In this document: positions 24,741 through 35,842 of the stretch, one piece after another
How positions within the stretch are numbered: position 1 is the first letter of the stretch
How the letters are laid out: each line of letters starts with the position of its first letter
DNA from: Synchiropus splendidus
Taxonomy: Eukaryota; Chordata; Actinopteri; Syngnathiformes; Callionymidae
Direction of reading: 5' to 3'
DNA: 64,000 nt
NCBI RefSeq assembly: GCF_027744825.2
Contig: NC_071336.1
Span: forward strand, 21,275,501 to 21,339,500
Translations under genes and position numbers: made by a program
Notes under the pieces: generated by a model
Told to the model about the DNA's origin: nothing
What the model saw: only the letters and a program-made list of their open reading frames with translations
Database searches by the model: none

Positions 24741-27700
24741 CACTCTTGTTACCTAGCTGATAGTTTCATTGTTTAAATGCAGATGGAGGTGGTCTATTGA
24801 ACAACGAAGACACTCGACCCTAATGGTAAACAAACAATCGCTGTGCAGAGCCTGGAGAAAGTCGGGTCAATAGAGTTAATTAAGACACGTACAGGGACAC
24901 GTTATGGACATTGGGATCTATATTGTCTTCCGACCGCGTCCTCTGTGATATAGGTATGAAGTCCACAACTACAGCAGGGAACAATACAAACAAGGGAGTT
25001 GAATCCTCTATGCCTTCTTTTGGTCCCTCGGTACAAAGTCTACCGCTGGCGCTGCTCATTTCAGAGCCTTAGTTTACATGGTTATATAGGGTCCATACCA
25101 TTGCAACATTGCACAGTGAGATGCCATCATTCAGATACATACAGTGAGAGTAGTTCACGGGCATCAAGAAAGGTGAAGAGGAGAGTGCAGACGAGGTGGA
25201 AGAGGTGGAGATGACTGTGGCTGTGGTGAAAAATGGAGTGTGTTTCAAAGAAACAGCATGCTTAATATATCTTACGTTTTATACTAAGTTCATCACTGTC
25301 ACTGGCTACACTGAATATCCGGTTCAGGACCACTGCTTATTGTGAAGTTTAAAAAATATTATTTAGACTTTTCCGAAAGAAAACTAAAAGTTACCTCAAA
25401 CTTTCTCTCCCTTGTGATACCTGGCGCTCTCTCACTGAAGTTCAAGCAAATGTCAAACATCTTGTCTCATCCATGAATGCTGAAGTTCGATAAACACGCT
25501 TTTCTCTTTAGACGCTAAGCTTCAGCACAGCCTGACCCTTATATCCTAAACAAATCTAAGAACATTTCTGAAGGAACTTTAAAGAGTGTGATTGGGCAAG
25601 TGATGTGCTGGACCCTAAAACATTGTGCAGCTGATGACTTAGTGCTGCAAAAATGGATTCACACAAAACCCGGTCTATGTAACGCTATGGAGGAATCTTG
25701 CCAGTTCATGTTTCTACAGTCTGATCTTTAACCTGGTAACATGGAATTTATAGACGTCTACCATGTAAATTCATTCTATTCGGTTGACTGGTGCCAAAAG
25801 ATCTTTAAAAAAGAACATTTGTTCAGATCTGGAATACAGAGCCAAATGCAAAACAGAATTCAAAATCCGAATTCCATGCTAAAAGACAAACAATAATAAT
25901 GTCACAATAAAAATGAGCCCGTCCACTCCATCCCTCCAATGAAGCATTTGCTGGGTTTGCTTGTAAATAATTGAAATAAAATCATTGAGGACTGAGCAAA
26001 AATCACTTCACCAGTCGTCACTTTTTCTAGAAGTTCACTGTGCCTCGAAGACAGAGCTTTGCTCTTTGGCTCAGCTCTTAAATCTCCGCGTCAGAGTCCT
26101 GACTACTGAGGACGCTGCACCGATATGTCAATCTCACTTTCATGAACATGACCCCCCACTACAGTCAGGAGCTTAAGAAGAAGGAAACATACAAACAAAC
26201 ATACAAACGAAAAAAAAAGCACAATTGTGTATGTTATGTCATCTTTTTCTTGGTGTATACCAGATCTAAAAAAGCATCTAAGTAAGTACCACATTCCAGA
26301 TGGACCATGAAGGTTCAGATGAAACATTTTGCCATGAAGCTAATATATATCCAAACAAGATGGTAGATATATACTAAGTTTTCACTTTAGTGTAGGAGTG
26401 AGCAAATTCAGGAGCAACAACAACAAAAAAAAAGTTTAAATCTCATAACATAATGATTGAACCCCATGTTGAATCGTAAGACTTTATTTACCGTCTTTGA
26501 AGCACTTCAGTTTTGCGATAAGAATGCTTTTCTGGCCTTTCTATTTTCTCGTGATCTTTGAGTTACTTCAAACTTTTTAAACAATACTACTCTATGTCTT
26601 AAAAACTCTGTCACACTTTCCCCAAACACAAAGGTTTCTGCCAACGTACGCTAGTAAGGTCCTCAACCTCCGATCTTTTTGTGTGTCGATGAGTCCTTAA
26701 AATGAAAGAATGCGCCATCTGCACAACTTAAAGTTAGAAGAAGCATTTGGGCATTGAGCAAGGTTTTAAGCAGTTCATAACCCTCAAATATCTATCTCTA
26801 CCTGAAGAAATGTCAGCACTCATCATCACCTTTTGTCCTCAACACTCGCTGTCTCAACACTGTGATGGTGATGTCTTTGTGTTGTTTTGATGTTGCTAAA
26901 TTCTTGTCTGCCGATCATTTATTTCAGCTGCCATTCCTCATCAACACCAACAATTGAAGCAAATCTATTCTAGTTTTAGTGCCAAATCTGCTCCATGCAT
27001 AGTCAATCCATTTGCAGTGAGGGGGAGAATTATCTAGAATAATTGTAATAACGTAAATAAAGATGCTCATTTTAACAAAAGAGACCACAATTTAAAGAGG
27101 ATTCCTGGAATTAAAATCAAGTCCTGTTGAAGGTTTTTGGCGGGTGTCGTCCGAAACAGACTCCAAATGACATATTTAGAGGTAGATAAATGAATAAATA
27201 AATTCATAATACTAATAATCACATCATTTTGGAGTGTTGCTGCTCAACATACATACATTTAAACTCATTTCACTTGTATTCGTTTTTTGCTTATGAACTA
27301 TCGACTGTGTCCATACATGTGTAGAGGTTCGCAGAGACGCTTTGTGCTCATGGGCTTTTATCATCTCTTCAAACAAACAGCTAAACATTTGCACGTCAGT
27401 CACCCGGTGCTCTAAAGGTCCAATTAATGTTCACTTAAGTGATGCCACCTCTTGCTGTTAGAAAACGATGCAGTACCTTTTAACATTTCAAAGTAAATTG
27501 CTACAGCTATTTAAAGAGTGTGGCAGCAAATATGTTTCTTCTACTCTGGAGAATAAATGATGTTGAGCGCTCTGACCAACTGTAATCACGGCAGCTTTAA
27601 AGACGATTTGCCTGACTAGTCAACGTCTTAGCAACAATACGCTTGATGATCATCACTGTGGACATGGAAGTTGAGTCTTCTGACGTCTCTGAAGACAGAC

Positions 27701-28192
27701 ATGTATTTCTTTATTTTCACGATTAATATTGACGTTTGTCAAGTGGACTTTTTCAGCGCTGCCTGAGGCAGAAATCAGTTGCGTTGAATGTTGGTGCATT
27801 AGGGTTTTCATTGAATCAAAGGTTTCTACTACTGCTGCATTTCTTGATGCTGTAAGTAGTGCTTCACGTTGAAATTGAAGGGGTTAAGGTTGGGGCATGG
27901 GGTGGCACTGCTTCAGGCCCAGGTCTCACAATATCTGGTGTCTCAGATAAACTTCCAAGATTCATCACTCTTCAGTCAACTCTTGAATGTCACTGTCTAA
28001 ATGAGCTGTCTGTTATCTACAATATTTCTATTACGTTGTTTCTATTACAAAGTTTTTTTTAATTTTTTTTTATTGAATCATATGGGTAAAATAAATATAG
28101 GCGGTATGAATGTAATTTTTGAGTGCTTGTCTTGAAAGAGGTCAAATCTCTGTAGTCAGCATGAAGTTAATTCCAGACAATTCTTATATGTT
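24741..28192. other. Non-coding stretch
   Basis: More than 3 kb of mostly AT-leaning unique DNA. I see no exon with splice sites, RNA gene or transposon end. Short A-rich runs occur near 26206 and 26425. T-rich DNA occurs near 28055-28070. Confidence 0.5.
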
Positions 28193-28217
28193 TTTGTTTG
28201 TTTGTTTGTTTGTTTTT
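28193..28217. repeat. (TTTG)6 microsatellite
   Basis: A perfect tetranucleotide TTTG array of about 25 bp. Confidence 0.94.
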
Positions 28218-28586
28218 CCCGCTGGGGTCTATTGTGTAGTGTGTTGAATGCCCAAGTGAAATAACCTGCCTCCTCTTTCTATCTGTCTATCTTATCAAGG
28301 CCTATCTCCAAATCTCTAGCCCTAGTAATTACTGTAATAGCTGTATGTTCTAAGTGCTCTAACTCCTGGTATTTGTATTCTAACTTCCAGCTGTATTTTG
28401 TTTTCTCTGTGTAGCAAATATTAGATGGCTGCTTTACTGATTGGATTTGTAGATTCAGCCAGTAAACCCATTGTGATTTTGGATCTGGTTGCCAGATTTG
28501 ACCTGAAGAAAAGCTTTTCTTCTGCAATGTAACCCACAGCCTCAACACCAGAGGTGCTGATCCTCATTTTTGTTTTGACTCTCTGA
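28218..28586. other. Non-coding stretch before the hAT element
   Basis: An 89-codon minus-strand frame occurs at 28279-28548 with no recognised motif. Nothing else is visible. Confidence 0.5.
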
Positions 28587-29560
28587 CAATATAGTAAGGC
28601 TGGGCGATTATGGCAAAAATCATAATCGCGATTATTTTGATTCGTATCATAGTATGATCATTGAACGACTTAAGATTTATATATATGATATTGTATATTA
28701 TCATATTGTCATTAAACTTTATTGAACAAGGAACTACAATACAGCAATGTGTAAAATTTTAATAATAGTTTAACAGTTATATTTAACCTTCTTCATGTAG
28801 GTTAAATGTTTCTCTCAAGAAACATCAATCTGTGTGGTCAGGCTGCAGAGAAAAGTGGAGACAGGAGACAGTATTTCGAGCTGAGCAGGCACTTGGCTGG
28901 GACGCAAAGATGTTTCTGAGGTTCTGATTTGTAAGCTGTGATGTCATATTTCAATTTATTAATTCAATTTTTCCTGATAGAAGAAGTCACTCCTTTGATT
29001 ATAAAACTTACATATTTGAGCGCACTTCCTGCGTCTCTGCAGCCTGATGAATGACAAGGAGCGCTAGATTTTATCACCCCATCTCAGGTTCAGCGGAAGC
29101 GATTGTTCTTATGCATTTGTCCACTTCCAAATAACACAGGTGTTTGAAATATCGCCGACAAGCAGCTAGCATAGCTGTTGTGACTCATAACGCTGGTCCT
29201 TTGAGGTTCTGAATACCATGCCGCCGTTGTAGAGGCGGCCGAGTCGGTAGCTAACAGTGGCTAATATTACCGTCCCCCACTCTGTGTAAAAAGAGGCTCG
29301 AGTTGTCTCGATGACAGTCGGAGCTTCGCACTGAGTGGCTCACTCTGTGTAGCGCGCTCACTGTGCCCTCCACAGTAGCTTCCCACCGCTCACTTTTCAT
29401 CGGGACGAAGCGTGGTGCAGCGCTTGGGTGCATCAGGACATAATGACAGTAGCTGTGGAGACGGGTGTCCAGCCGAATAATCGTTTCATGTTTTTATAAC
29501 CATAGGAAGACATAATCGTAATCCCGATAAAAAGATCAATTGAGCAGCCCTACAATATAG
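28587..29560. mobile_element. Non-autonomous hAT-type transposon with 8-bp TSD
   Basis: The element body runs 28595-29552 (958 bp). It is bracketed by a perfect 8-bp direct repeat, CAATATAG, at 28587-28594 and 29553-29560. It begins TAAGGCTGGGCGATTATGGC and ends in the inverted counterpart, ...CAGCCCTA. The terminal inverted repeat is thus TA(A/G)GGCTG followed by imperfect pairing through the 'ATAATCGCGAT'/'GATTACGATTATG' segments. An 8-bp duplication with TAGGG-type ends is the hallmark of the hAT superfamily, and this end sequence is common in fish genomes (from memory). The interior (29090-29450) is richer in CpG than its surroundings. I see no hAT dimerisation or DDE region, so the copy is non-autonomous. 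The minus-strand frame inside is fortuitous. Confidence 0.85.
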
Positions 29561-30385
29561 TTAAAATATATATGAGGCCATCTTCATTTTAAACCTTGAA
29601 CTTTCAATAACAACATTAAAAAAATGTTTGTAGGTCTCTCTGTGTGTGTGTGTAAAAGCCTCTTTACCGAGTGGGTTGGTGTTTTCATCTCCCACTTTGA
29701 GATCACATCAAGATCGAAGCGAGAATTTTCTTGATTGTGTCTGGCTTCTAATTTGTGTTTCTCTGAAGAGACTAGGGCGCTTTGATGGCGGCCCCCTCAT
29801 TCTGGGTTTTGAGATATCAGCAGGAAATGAAAGCGACTAACAACATCAGTAATGTGACCCTCGTCTGTTTGTTTGCTTTCCAGAGAAGCACGAGTCAATT
29901 AAGCCAAACAATAACACAGAGCCCACGTTTAACTTGTTAACTCTACAGTTTTCTGTGATGTTCGCAGCTCTACATTTCCATTTTCATTACTGACTAAGTG
30001 GTGCCACAAATGGCGGAATGATGTCACCGATATGAATGAAGACCGTGGCAGTGATTGGTGTAACCGACCTCTTTGTAATTGAATCGTGTTATCCAGATAT
30101 GCAATTGAATTATGTTTACTTCACTGGGCCGACTTATGCGCTGTGTGTTTGTGCGGCACAGTATGTGAGTGCTGTGTGTGTTTCAGAGAAACAACTGAGA
30201 GCACTTCCCATTATTCTACAGCAAATCTGATATCCACAATTGGAATATACTGGTTTAACTAATCCGCCGAATAATTGTGTTTTCGAAAGGTTCTGCTTTT
30301 CAAATGTGGTACGCCAGTGTCTCACAAAGATCTAGACTTATTGTGTGGCACAACAAGGTGAGAAATGTCTGATCAGACAGAGGCA
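29561..30385. other. Non-coding stretch
   Basis: Unique DNA with a short GT run at 29640-29652. No gene recognised. Confidence 0.5.
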
Positions 30386-30493
30386 ATATATATAATATAA
30401 TATAATATAATATTATATAATATAATATAATACAATATAATATAATATAATATAATATAATATAATATAATATAATATAATATAATATAATAT
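30386..30493. repeat. (TATAA)n pentanucleotide array
   Basis: About 20 copies of a 5-bp TATAA unit, with a TATTATA variant near 30411 and one TACAA unit near 30431. The minus-strand frame over it is Ile-Leu-Tyr repeat and non-coding. Confidence 0.95.
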
Positions 30494-32544
30494 TTAAAAA
30501 ATGTTTGATATGTTGAAATTGTCATTTGAATAAACAAATAAAGGAATAAATCATCCACTTTGTCTCTGCTTTACGGACTTTTGAAATAAATAAACATGTT
30601 ATAAAATCAGCACATTTGTTTTTCCATAGTCACCTGGGTCTCCATTATTATCATGTACTTTCTTTAGTATTCAATGAGCTGTTGTGATTCTCAGCAGAAC
30701 ATGCATATTGGTGGCTGTCAGGTCACTGACTGGTTGCACTTGCACACACGTGCGCCGGTGCTATCTGACTTGGCAGACGTCTGACTGTGACCAATCGGCG
30801 TGTTTGGAGCGTGGACAGTTGGATTAGCTCGCCTCTGTCTCTGCTGGTTTCCATACTGTTGTTTCAGTCCATCATTAGAATAACAATCAGCACAATACGT
30901 ACGCAGGCATAAGCTGACGTGGCTTGAATATGCGGCAGCGACGGGGGGTGAGCTCACTCCGTACACAGATACGCGTGGGCTTGTCTTGGACCGACAAGAT
31001 GTTAATCGCAGACGTCGCTGTCTCCGTGTGTCCTAACCTTTTATGACAGCAAGTGTGGTAGAGCAGGAGTGTGTCTCGCCGTCTAATGACACAGCAGTCA
31101 AGATGGCGGCGCGTGGCGTCCCTATCATGTGGCGAGAAATTGATTAGCTCAGGGGTCACACGTAGCAAAGCCTGAAGCGTGTCCTTGTGTGTGTGAGAAA
31201 GTGTGTCTTTGTCTGATAGTTTTAATGTGCTTGTGCGACAGTGTGTGTTCATGTGTGTTTCTTCAGACCTCCTAAGCTGAATATTGATGTATTGATCAGG
31301 CGCTTGTGTTGCTTAAAGCCATTTGCTCCTCAGGGAGTCCTTCCTCGTCGCACGCACAGACGCACACGCGCGCACAAACACACACAAAGTGTTGCTATTG
31401 ATAACTGTGTCATCTTTTCTTTGAGGACAATTGCTGACAATCTGCGTTGTTTCTCGTCAGAGAATGTCATTGTCTTATCGGACATGAGCAGTGTGCGGTT
31501 ACAAAGCGCACCTGCCACACGTCCTTTCACTGGGATGCTAATTTGAGCTAAAGAACATAATACTAGTATCAAACATAATCGCCTTGTGGTCCACTTTTCA
31601 GCTTGGTACTGTATTCCAGGCATGTTTTCGATTCTCAGCCGGTTTAAAGAGAAATATCAACTTGTAAACAGGAACGTTGACCAAATGCCTCCACTACATC
31701 GACATCGACACACATCGTAGTATAGTATAAGGAGAAGCATTTTGTCCTCTATAAACACTTTCTGATGGCCTGACCATGTTTTTTTTTTTTTTTATTGTGT
31801 TGTTTGGACAACCAGGAGAACTAGGATTTGGGGATATTACACAGAATATATGGATGTGGGGTTAACTTGCATTCCAGCTTTAGAAGTGTCTTTGATCAAA
31901 CTGCTGAAATGGTTGGAGTGTCATAATGTGTATTAGTAAACCTGCAACATATTGAAATCAGTCGTGACTTTCCGACCATCTGCCTTGCGTTACGTAAAAC
32001 CGCAGCACTACCACTTGAGCAATGGGACTGGACAAAAGAACAATGGAGTGTTGTCTGGACTTATGATTTTTTTTTTTCACAAAAATGAACCTTTACAGCT
32101 TGAGGCTGGGTTTTAGGTTTGAAATAATTTTCTTATGCCCGATGTCGATTCATACAACGCTCCTATCGATTTTTTTTTCTACTCTGTGTAGAATAAAGCC
32201 TTGTAGTTTGAACCAGAACCAGAACCAGGTAAATCTCTGTATTTTGAATTAGGGTCATTTCTACTATCTACTGCGTTACTTCTCTGAGAATCTCTTCAAT
32301 ATTTCCCCAAAATTTTTATAAATTGACGAAAGTATTTATTGCCAAATCTAAATCAAATTGAAGGATGAATCATGTCGTTTTGAGGAATAATAAATAAATA
32401 AATACCCAGGTCTATTTCAGCTTCATAATAGGCTCTCTTGGCCAGGACTACATGAGCTGCACCGGCTATAGCAGCTAGCAGGGTTTCTGCTGCATGAAAA
32501 TGATCTTTGGCACATAAAAAAAATTTAAAGACACTGGAATATTA
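30494..32544. other. Non-coding stretch
   Basis: Mixed DNA with a T-run near 31781-31793 and others near 32068 and 32172. Positions 30720-31150 carry more CpG than average but no recognised promoter or exon. A 121-codon minus-strand frame (30887-31252) has no family resemblance. Confidence 0.5.
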
Positions 32545-32837
32545 CATCCATACATCTTCAGTTAACCAGGGCTTAGTCCTATTCCGGTTTCGGGGGAACA
32601 CTGGACCCTATGCCAGCAGTCATTGGGCGAGAGGCAGGAATGCACCCTGGACTGGTCACACACACCATTCACACACAGACACACACTCCCGGGTTCGAGT
32701 GTCCAATTAAACTAGTGAGTATGTCATTGGGCCGAGGGAGGAAACCGGAGTACCCTGAGAAAACCCACTCACAAAAGGTCCTTAGCTGAATTCAAACCCA
32801 GCACCAGTGCTAACCATTGCTCCACTGTGCCACCCCC
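32545..32837 (+). mobile_element. Teleost interspersed repeat (widespread family)
   Basis: The order of motifs is diagnostic of a very common fish repeat, recognised from memory. ATCCATACATCTTCA comes first, then CATTGGGCGAGAGGC, ACCCTGGACTGGTC, CATTCACACACA, GAGGAAACCGGAGTACCC, GAGAAAACCCAC, and finally GTGCTAACCATTGCTCCACT with GTGCCACC. The copy is nearly full length but diverged. A second, opposite copy lies at 44171-44415. Its transposon class is not clear to me. The minus-like GGTTCGA box near 32693 is part of this repeat and not a tRNA gene. Confidence 0.8.
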
Positions 32838-33439
32838 ACTTTAGAACTTTTTTGTATGTTTTTTTTTGTATGAATTAATTAATTTTTATCATTATGGAGT
32901 TGGACATGACTATGGTAGCTTTCAGCGTTTTATAAAAAAAAAAAATTATAATCCAGAAAAACCATTTCAACAACTAAATGACAGGACTACTATTACTACT
33001 ACTGGCCGGACATGGCCGGAAGAGATGAACCAAGTAAGGACAGCTAGGTTGGAGGGAGATTTAGTGGTTTTTTTGGTGTTTTTTTTTTTTTTTTGGCATC
33101 AGTAAATGTCCAAACTCCCCCTCTTGACTGGCTACAGTCTGTGGCGTTGAGAAACCATAAAAATATACTGTTGCTCAAAGAAAATGTGAGTTGGGTTAAA
33201 GTGGGGTTATTTGAGGCTGTTTGTCTCGAGTGGCGACACTCTCAAGTCACGACATCAAAGCGGGCGAGCGACCAAACAACAGCAGGAACAAATCAACGAT
33301 TTAACAAAGATCATACACAATGTGTGAAATGCAACATAAATAACTTCAGTTCGCCCGGTGCGGCAGCGTGTTTATTCACACGGCCATTTAGATGAGTAAC
33401 AGCCCGACGTTATAATGATTCAGCATCACACGCACTTTA
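32838..33439. other. Non-coding stretch with T-rich runs
   Basis: T/A-rich runs lie near 32860, 32936-32945 and 33068-33095, then unique DNA. Nothing recognised. Confidence 0.5.
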
Positions 33440-34015
33440 TCAATCAAACGGTGTCAAAGATGCACAAACGCAATTAGCTAATGTGTTTGCCTAAACTCAT
33501 CTGATGATGCAATTAGCAAGGGGAAGCGGATCACCTTGCATCATCTATCAGAGTGTTGGAGGCTTCGCCACAGGAGGCGGCAGATGAGAGGCGGCCAGGA
33601 AGGTCATTTGTCATGCAAAAGACATAATCTGCCAACAGGACAAAAGAATAAACTTTGCCGACTGGAAAAAAAAAGCCCTTATCTATGGCTTTGAACCATC
33701 CATCTCCTCCCCTCAGCCGCCCCTCCTCTCCACTATCTGTCTCTTTCTCCAATTACAACAGATGGCAATGAAGTGGCAGCCGGAGCATATTTCATCGGCA
33801 GGGAATAAAAGCAATTAGACATTCAATTTGGAGTGTAATTAATCCAACATCAAAGCCTTCATTAGCCAACGCTGGTTAGCGAAACATGCCTCTCTGAGAG
33901 GCCCAATAATGGCCCTCTTCGTCAAGGGATCAGCGCTAAGAGGGAAATCAAACAAGGTTAAACAAAAGCCATTGTTCCGTCAGCGGCCAGACGAAGACAA
34001 ATGAGGTGGCGAGGC
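33440..34015. promoter_or_regulatory. Candidate conserved enhancer-like region
   Basis: Nearly 600 bp of complex, repeat-free sequence is dense in recognisable binding cores. GCAATTAGC occurs at 33470-33478 and again at 33509-33517. GCAATTAG occurs at 33811-33818, TAATTAATCC at 33836-33845 and ATTAGCC at 33861-33867. A SOX-like inverted pair lies at 33962-33976 (ACAAAAG, one base, CATTGTT). TATCTATGG and CAGATGG cores are also present. This texture is typical of deeply conserved vertebrate non-coding elements near developmental regulators. A 73-codon minus-strand frame overlaps but shows no motif. Conservation was not tested. Confidence 0.38.
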
Positions 34016-35795
34016 TGGAGTTCCACTCACTGTTTTACACGCACTTTCCAACTCAAAGCTGTTTTTCTGGTTAAAGGTCTTAACTGTTAAATCGCTGACT
34101 TAATGTGGCTGCCTCCTAAATCATTACTTCAGAGCCCCGGCACTGTCTTTGACCTGCCGGGATTCGACGTAATGAGGGTGAATACAGCCCTGTTTGGTTA
34201 CAGTTAGCTCTCAATTTGGAGCGCTTTGCTTTTTAGAGGGTTATACAGTCACGCATTTAAGGCTGGTACTGTTCAGCACTGATCCAGAGGCACCTGACTG
34301 GACACATTTTATTGTTTTCAAAGTTCTTGTTTATGTGAGTGTTGGAAGAGTTGATGACCAAAAGAAACCATTTCCAACTAGAAATGAAGTCTGTGGACCA
34401 AACCATGTTTTTTTTTTAAATCACTGCATTTGATACTGGGAGGTTAACACTTTTATTCACGCATCCAATTAATATTTTAGATTCTAATTTTGGTCAGTTA
34501 GGCTTCTGAACTGTAGCTTTGAGAACTATCAATGTCCACAGTAGTTTTCTTCACCCATTATTATTATTGCCTTACATGTATAATTGTATGCCTTTTTGGT
34601 ATTTGGATTGTCAACGATAGCAACAGTGTGGTAGGAGCCATTTTTTGCAGAGCAGCTTCAGCACATAAATATGAAAATCATCCTTATTGTTGAGCAGTTT
34701 TATATTAATTCAGTATCAGCTCGGGAACTGGCAAATTGGTGCCCACTTAAGTTGCAGGCACCCAGCGAGACACAGAAGCAGAGAGGCACTGCCAATAGAA
34801 GAAAGGGATGGGGTCCATGCAGCCATGCTTTTTTTTTTTTAACTTCAAACTTCAGACCTGAACAAACTGTCGTTCTGCTCTAAATTAATGCAGCTTGTCC
34901 ATCTCTTCTCAACAGTTGAGTGGCCATGAATGGTGCATTAGTGCCCATGCAGTTTCGGTGCCGGTTAGCTGAGCAATAGGTTTTTTTCTGGGAAACGTCA
35001 GCATAAAGAATACAGCTTCTTTTTCAGTTCTTTAAGGCACATGCTAACAAGGATTATTGTTAATGGCGGAAGGACCAACACACTCTTAACTCCCAAGGCA
35101 TCACCTGTTGACTACTGTCAAGCAGGCTTTTTGGCCAAAGTTGACCATGAAGTCATCCGTCCATGTTGCTTGTTAACGTTGCCATCATTGAAAGTTGTAG
35201 ATCAGCATGAGAGGAAATAATGAATGTGAGTGTTTCGTGTCGCACGTGGCTTCCTCTTAACAAGGCGGGAGTGAACATGATGACACATATGGGCAAAAGG
35301 AGACTTAAGTTATTGGTCAAATTTCCGGAAAAGTCGGTGGTTGGAATAAAAATCGCAGTGTTACTCAGACCACATTTTCCAGAGGGAGTCAGCAATGTTC
35401 TCACAACCTCCTTGGCAGCTTACTTGTGTGACAACAAGTGTTTAGAGAGAATCAATGTTGTCTTTTAGTGACTGAGCTCAGATGTAGTCGACCAATAGGA
35501 CTCTCGTTGGGATTTGAGTCGATAAAACTTCAATGAAATATCAAATTGCCCCTTTCCTTTGCATGAAAATCAACATTTTATGAAAGTGATGTCCTCGTGG
35601 TTTGTGCTCTTTTCTGTTCAAGGAAATAAGTCAGACAAGTGTGATGTCTATAGTTTTGTAAAGATTACATTAATGCTTGATATTTAACGTATTGAATAAA
35701 CCAAACTCAACTTCTGCGATGGACATGGCCTGAAATTGATTTATATTTTTCTTTAATAAGACTAAAAACAATGAATGCCTCTTTTTACTTAACAG
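34016..35795. other. Non-coding stretch
   Basis: Unique DNA with T runs near 34407 and 34829. Open frames on both strands are short and unrecognised. The 3' limit is the acceptor-like sequence before 35796. Confidence 0.5.
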
Positions 35796-35842
35796 GAATC
35801 ACAAGTCACCAAAAGGAGCCTCCTGCTGTCCTAACACTAAAG
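35796..35842 (+). other. Isolated exon-like segment, 47 bp (candidate)
   Basis: A pyrimidine-rich acceptor (CTCTTTTTACTTAACAG, ending at 35795) is followed by 47 bp and then a near-consensus donor, AAAG|GTAAGT, at 35839-35848. Two of the three frames are open. One starts with the last two bases of a codon and reads ITSHQKEPPAVLTLK, ending on a codon boundary. The other reads NHKSPKGASCCPNTK with a split last codon. The third hits TAA. The length is not a multiple of three, so skipping would shift the frame. I do not recognise either peptide, and no neighbouring exon is seen within the window. Chance acceptor/donor pairs are common in 64 kb, so this remains a candidate. Confidence 0.3.

Noticed and set aside
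30373..30558. Ile-Leu-Tyr repeat protein on the minus strand
   Set aside because: This is a translation of the (TATAA)n array.
30720..31150. CpG island or promoter
   Set aside because: CpGs are only moderately frequent, there is no TATA/initiator arrangement, and no downstream exon is visible.
32685..32705. GGTTCGA B-box-like sequence suggesting a tRNA or tRNA-SINE
   Set aside because: It lies inside a recognised teleost interspersed repeat. No A box at the right distance and no cloverleaf can be drawn.
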